Under the pieces are notes generated by a model. It had not been told where the DNA came from. It saw nothing but the letters and a program-made list of their open reading frames with translations, and did no database searches. Shown here one piece after another: positions 61,331 to 64,000 of a stretch of 64,000 nucleotides of DNA (within the stretch, counting starts at the first letter, position 1; every line of letters begins with the position of its first letter). Made by a program: the position numbers and the translations under genes. Origin of the DNA: Bursaphelenchus xylophilus (lineage: Eukaryota > Nematoda > Chromadorea > Rhabditida > Aphelenchoididae); the NCBI GenBank assembly GCA_904066235.2, contig CAJFCV020000004.1, positions 2,232,001-2,296,000 on the forward strand, read 5' to 3'.

Positions 61331-63943
61331 ATGATGGTAAAACCTCAAATTTTGATATGTTTTACAATTTTTGTAATTGCCGACGCTGTTGAAGAGACTG
61401 TGCTGGAAAAGAAGGCCAAGTACATGGAGAATCTAATGGACACAAGTGTCAAACCGTGCGAAAACTTTTGGTCGTTTGCAAATCAGCATTACGATTTTGC
61501 AAAATTACCGTATAGGTACCTTCAAGTGCTTGGGGAGGTCTTCAACTCGACTAGGAAGGATGAGGTAATGTTAAAGGCCAATCGGCATTTTATAGTGGCG
61601 GACTGGTCTAGTGGCAAAAAACATACCATTTTACATCCGGGAAGTATCAAAAATGTGGCAAAATACCTCCCTCTTGACACTTCCCGGATACAAAATCATA
61701 CATTTTTTGTCACTGGATGGGGTCCGTAACTGTACGATCTCTCCACGCCATAAATGCAGACACTGCGGTAGACGGGTACAAACAAGAGGAGTGGCTAAAG
61801 TGCTACGCTAAATTTTTTTTAAAAATTTTGCTTACATAAGCATTGTCAATTCCCGGAGTGGGCAGTCGAAATATTCAGCCGTCTTTGCGCCGATTTTTTT
61901 TATCAAACCTGACCGTTGTTACTCACCTCATCATGTAAAGTTTACAGAGACGTACCTGATCCAGTGGAAAAACCCGTACTATTTTGCATCCGGGAAGTAT
62001 CGAAAAATGTAGTAATCTCCAACTAAAAAAAGCCCCGTTTTGAAGGCCGCGCTCTTTCCCTGGCAGAAATAGCCGCGCTTTTGAAATTGGAGTTTTTTCA
62101 CTTGGAGAGGGAGGTATTTTGCTACATTTTTTGATACTTCCCAGATGCAAAATGGTACCTTTTTTGCCACTGGATCTGGTCCGCCACGGTAGCAAAATAC
62201 TGCTGACATTCCAAACCTTTCTTTCAGATTAATTCCATCAAAAAAATCCGCAACCATTTTGCCGAATGTCGCTCCAAAGGACTCGCCAGTTTCACCAGAG
62301 ATCTCAACACTGCCACTCAAAGAGACAAGCCCTGGGAGAAAGACATGAACTTGCTGGAAAGAAGATTTCAGAACAGCAGCCTCAGTGACAATGCCACTTA
62401 CATGGAGATGATGACCGAGATGCTTCGGCTGCAGCACAAATATAGCCTCGACGGGGCGATGGAGTCGCTGACCAGACTCGCGCAAGCGAATATCGTTTTT
62501 CCGCCCGTGTATCGTGAGGCTGTTAATTCAAAGGTGGAAAACACGACAGTGGCAAAAACCTTTTTAGCAAGAATTTTTGATGAAGACGTGGACGTCAGTA
62601 ATCGGGAACCTGTTCTATTGATTATTCCTTCGGTAGGTTTGATTGCAACTTGCGTTTTCGCATGGAGGACACCTTTGTGAAGTTTTGTCCAGCAAAAAAA
62701 TGTCCCATTTTGGATCCGGGAAGTACAAAAAATGCGGCAAAATACCTCCTTGTCTAACTATAATAGAAAAACTCCGTTAGTCGGCACGCCTTTCAAATTG
62801 GAGCCTTTTCACTTGGAGGGGAGGTATTTGGCAGGGTTTTTTTTGCCAGCTCAAAAATACCACGGGTCGCCTCGATTCGTCGTAGTATGCATGGCGGACG
62901 CTAGGAGAAGACTTTATTTGTAGGCACAACACCATCTATCGGGTCGATAGATAGATAGGTTATGATTTATTTAGAGGTATTTTATATGTACTTACACCTA
63001 CAATGTCTAGATAAAAGTTACAGATCTCGTTTTTTTGGATTGAATTTTGGTCTTTCTACACGACATTAGCTCAGGGTAATGGAAATTAAAGTTAGCAATT
63101 GCAAAAATTTAGTAAAACGTGACCATGTTTTACACCTTCGCCAAGTCTCCGCCGGAGTTTCGCCAAGTGTTCGCCAAACATCCGACGGTTTGATCAGGTC
63201 TTGTGATTATCTCCCACTACTTTTCTATGGTCCCGCATGCCCTACGCCACGGATTTTTTGTTGACCCAAAACGTCCGTGATCTTTCCCGACCATCTTAAA
63301 TTTTTGATTGTACAGTGTTTTGAAAGGCGCGCTTTTGAAGTCGGAGTTCCTTCACTTGAAGAGGGAGACATTTTGCCACATTGATACTTTTCGGATGCAA
63401 AATGACACGTTGCTTGCCATGGGATCATCACTGTAAATACTTTACCTTTTCAGGAGGTGTCCACGCGACAGCGAATCTGGAACCTTTTCAAGGAGATGGT
63501 AAGCAACGTGTCAGCGACGACCATACCAAAATACATCACATGCGAGACCTACATGAGCGAATTGTTTCCAATCTTCGTTCAGAAGATGGTCTACGACCAC
63601 ATGGGGGCCGACAACGCCAAGAAGGTCAGCGATTTGTTTCGCGCCGACCTCAGAGACTTGATTCGAACGGTTGAAGCCGAATTTAAGCACGGGAATATGC
63701 TCAACGACGAGACGAGAACAGTGCTGCTGGACAAGTTGAGGAACAACACGTTTAATTTGATTGACCATCCAATCTTCGAAGATTCAATGTTTGAAAAGTA
63801 TTTCGGAAATCTGACAACTGAATATCCATTGTTGAACCAATTCGCGAACAACGCAAAGCCCATGATTCGAGCGGCGAAAGGAAGAGGGAACGAGTTCTTT
63901 TGGACACCGCGGCTTGATGCAAGTCATTTGTTCTATGTCTATG
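61331..63943 (+). CDS. M13 (neprilysin-like) peptidase, N-terminal part, continues beyond window
   Basis: Three exons, join(61331..61564, 62228..62632, 63454..63943), 376 codons before a donor (ATG/GTAGTA) at 63943; the rest is outside the window. A signal peptide (MMVKPQILICFTIFVIADAV) precedes KPCENFWSFANQHYDF, the M13 N-terminal motif (normally PCxDFYxYACG). Exon 3 reads CETYMSELFPIFVQKMV, then KVSDLFRADLRDLI, DETRTVLLDKLRNNTF and a FGNL segment, the helical M13 N-domain in correct order. The zinc site (HExxH, ExxxD) would lie in the missing 3' exons, so activity cannot be judged. FWSFAN lacks the usual Cys of YACG, so a divergent or inactive member is possible. Introns 1 and 2 hold MITE copies. 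Confidence 0.8.
61592..61731. mobile_element. CAGTG hairpin MITE, copy 18, internally deleted
   Basis: TAGTGGCGGACTGGTCTAGT to GGGGTCCGTAACTG; only 140 bases, the hairpin centre is missing. Confidence 0.75.
61945..62189. mobile_element. CAGTG hairpin MITE, copy 19
   Basis: CAGAGACGTACCTGATCC to GGATCTGGTCCGCCACGG with TA flanks. Confidence 0.82.
62690..62860. mobile_element. CAGTG hairpin MITE, copy 20, both ends lost
   Basis: Inner parts only: GGATCCGGGAAGTAC, GGCAAAATACCTCC and TTCACTTGGAGGGGAGGTAT. Confidence 0.7.
62880..63290. mobile_element. Diverged copy of small Mutator-like element
   Basis: CTTCGCCAAGTCTCCGCCG and TGACCCAAAACGTCCGTGAT at the right parallel 61027-61170; the left end is unclear. 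Confidence 0.45.
63313..63433. mobile_element. CAGTG hairpin MITE, copy 21, left arm deleted
   Basis: CAGTG then directly TTTTGAAAGGCGCGCTTTTG; right end GGGATCATCACTG before TA. It ends 20 bases before exon 3 of the M13 gene. Confidence 0.75.
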
Positions 63944-64000
63944 GTAGTATTAGAATCGTCTTGTCTTTCTTAATATTACCAGTCTATTAGGAAAATAGTG

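Overview
The window is from a nematode genome. Introns are GT-AG with the short TTTCAG-type acceptor typical of nematodes, several genes have a likely trans-splice acceptor just before the ATG, and it carries a nematode-type serpentine chemoreceptor and small nematode-style secreted proteins. More than half of the window is repetitive. Gene models were built by hand from splice signals, frame continuity and family knowledge; no search was run.

Left part (1-5.6 kb): the last exon of a plus-strand Cys/Lys-rich protein, then on the minus strand a small secreted Gly/His/Tyr-tailed protein and a secreted proline-rich protein. From 5.6 to 12 kb there are no convincing genes, only hairpin elements and a decayed mariner-type transposon.

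Centre (12.0-47.8 kb): one very large plus-strand gene, the nematode orthologue of WDFY3/ALFY (wdfy-3), an autophagy scaffold. A 24-exon model closes in frame at 3,507 residues: armadillo-like N-terminus, ConA-like domain, PH-BEACH, BEACH, WD40 repeats and a C-terminal FYVE-like zinc finger. Its introns hold three other genes: a small secreted peptide gene and a four-exon seven-transmembrane chemoreceptor, both antisense, and a sense tRNA-Gly(UCC). They are also heavily loaded with foldback DNA, including a 5.45-kb nest of transposons in intron 18.

Right part (48-64 kb): mostly minus-strand genes. In order: a small secreted peptide gene, a tandem pair of related secreted peptide genes, a secreted Cys-containing protein, a PAQR (progestin/adipoQ receptor) protein, two closely spaced small genes that may be an operon, and RAB-28. 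The plus-strand 5' part of an M13 (neprilysin-like) peptidase runs off the right edge.

Repeats: the commonest is a ~250-bp hairpin MITE with CAGTG...CACTG ends at TA sites (21 copies listed, plus one fragment). Others are a PIF/Harbinger-like foldback element (TTA/TAA target duplications), Mutator-like foldbacks with 8-10-bp target duplications, mariner-type ends (TACAGGGTG), and a very small intronic hairpin family built on TTTTATACGATG. Several insert inside one another, and the MITE sits repeatedly near the centre of other palindromes.
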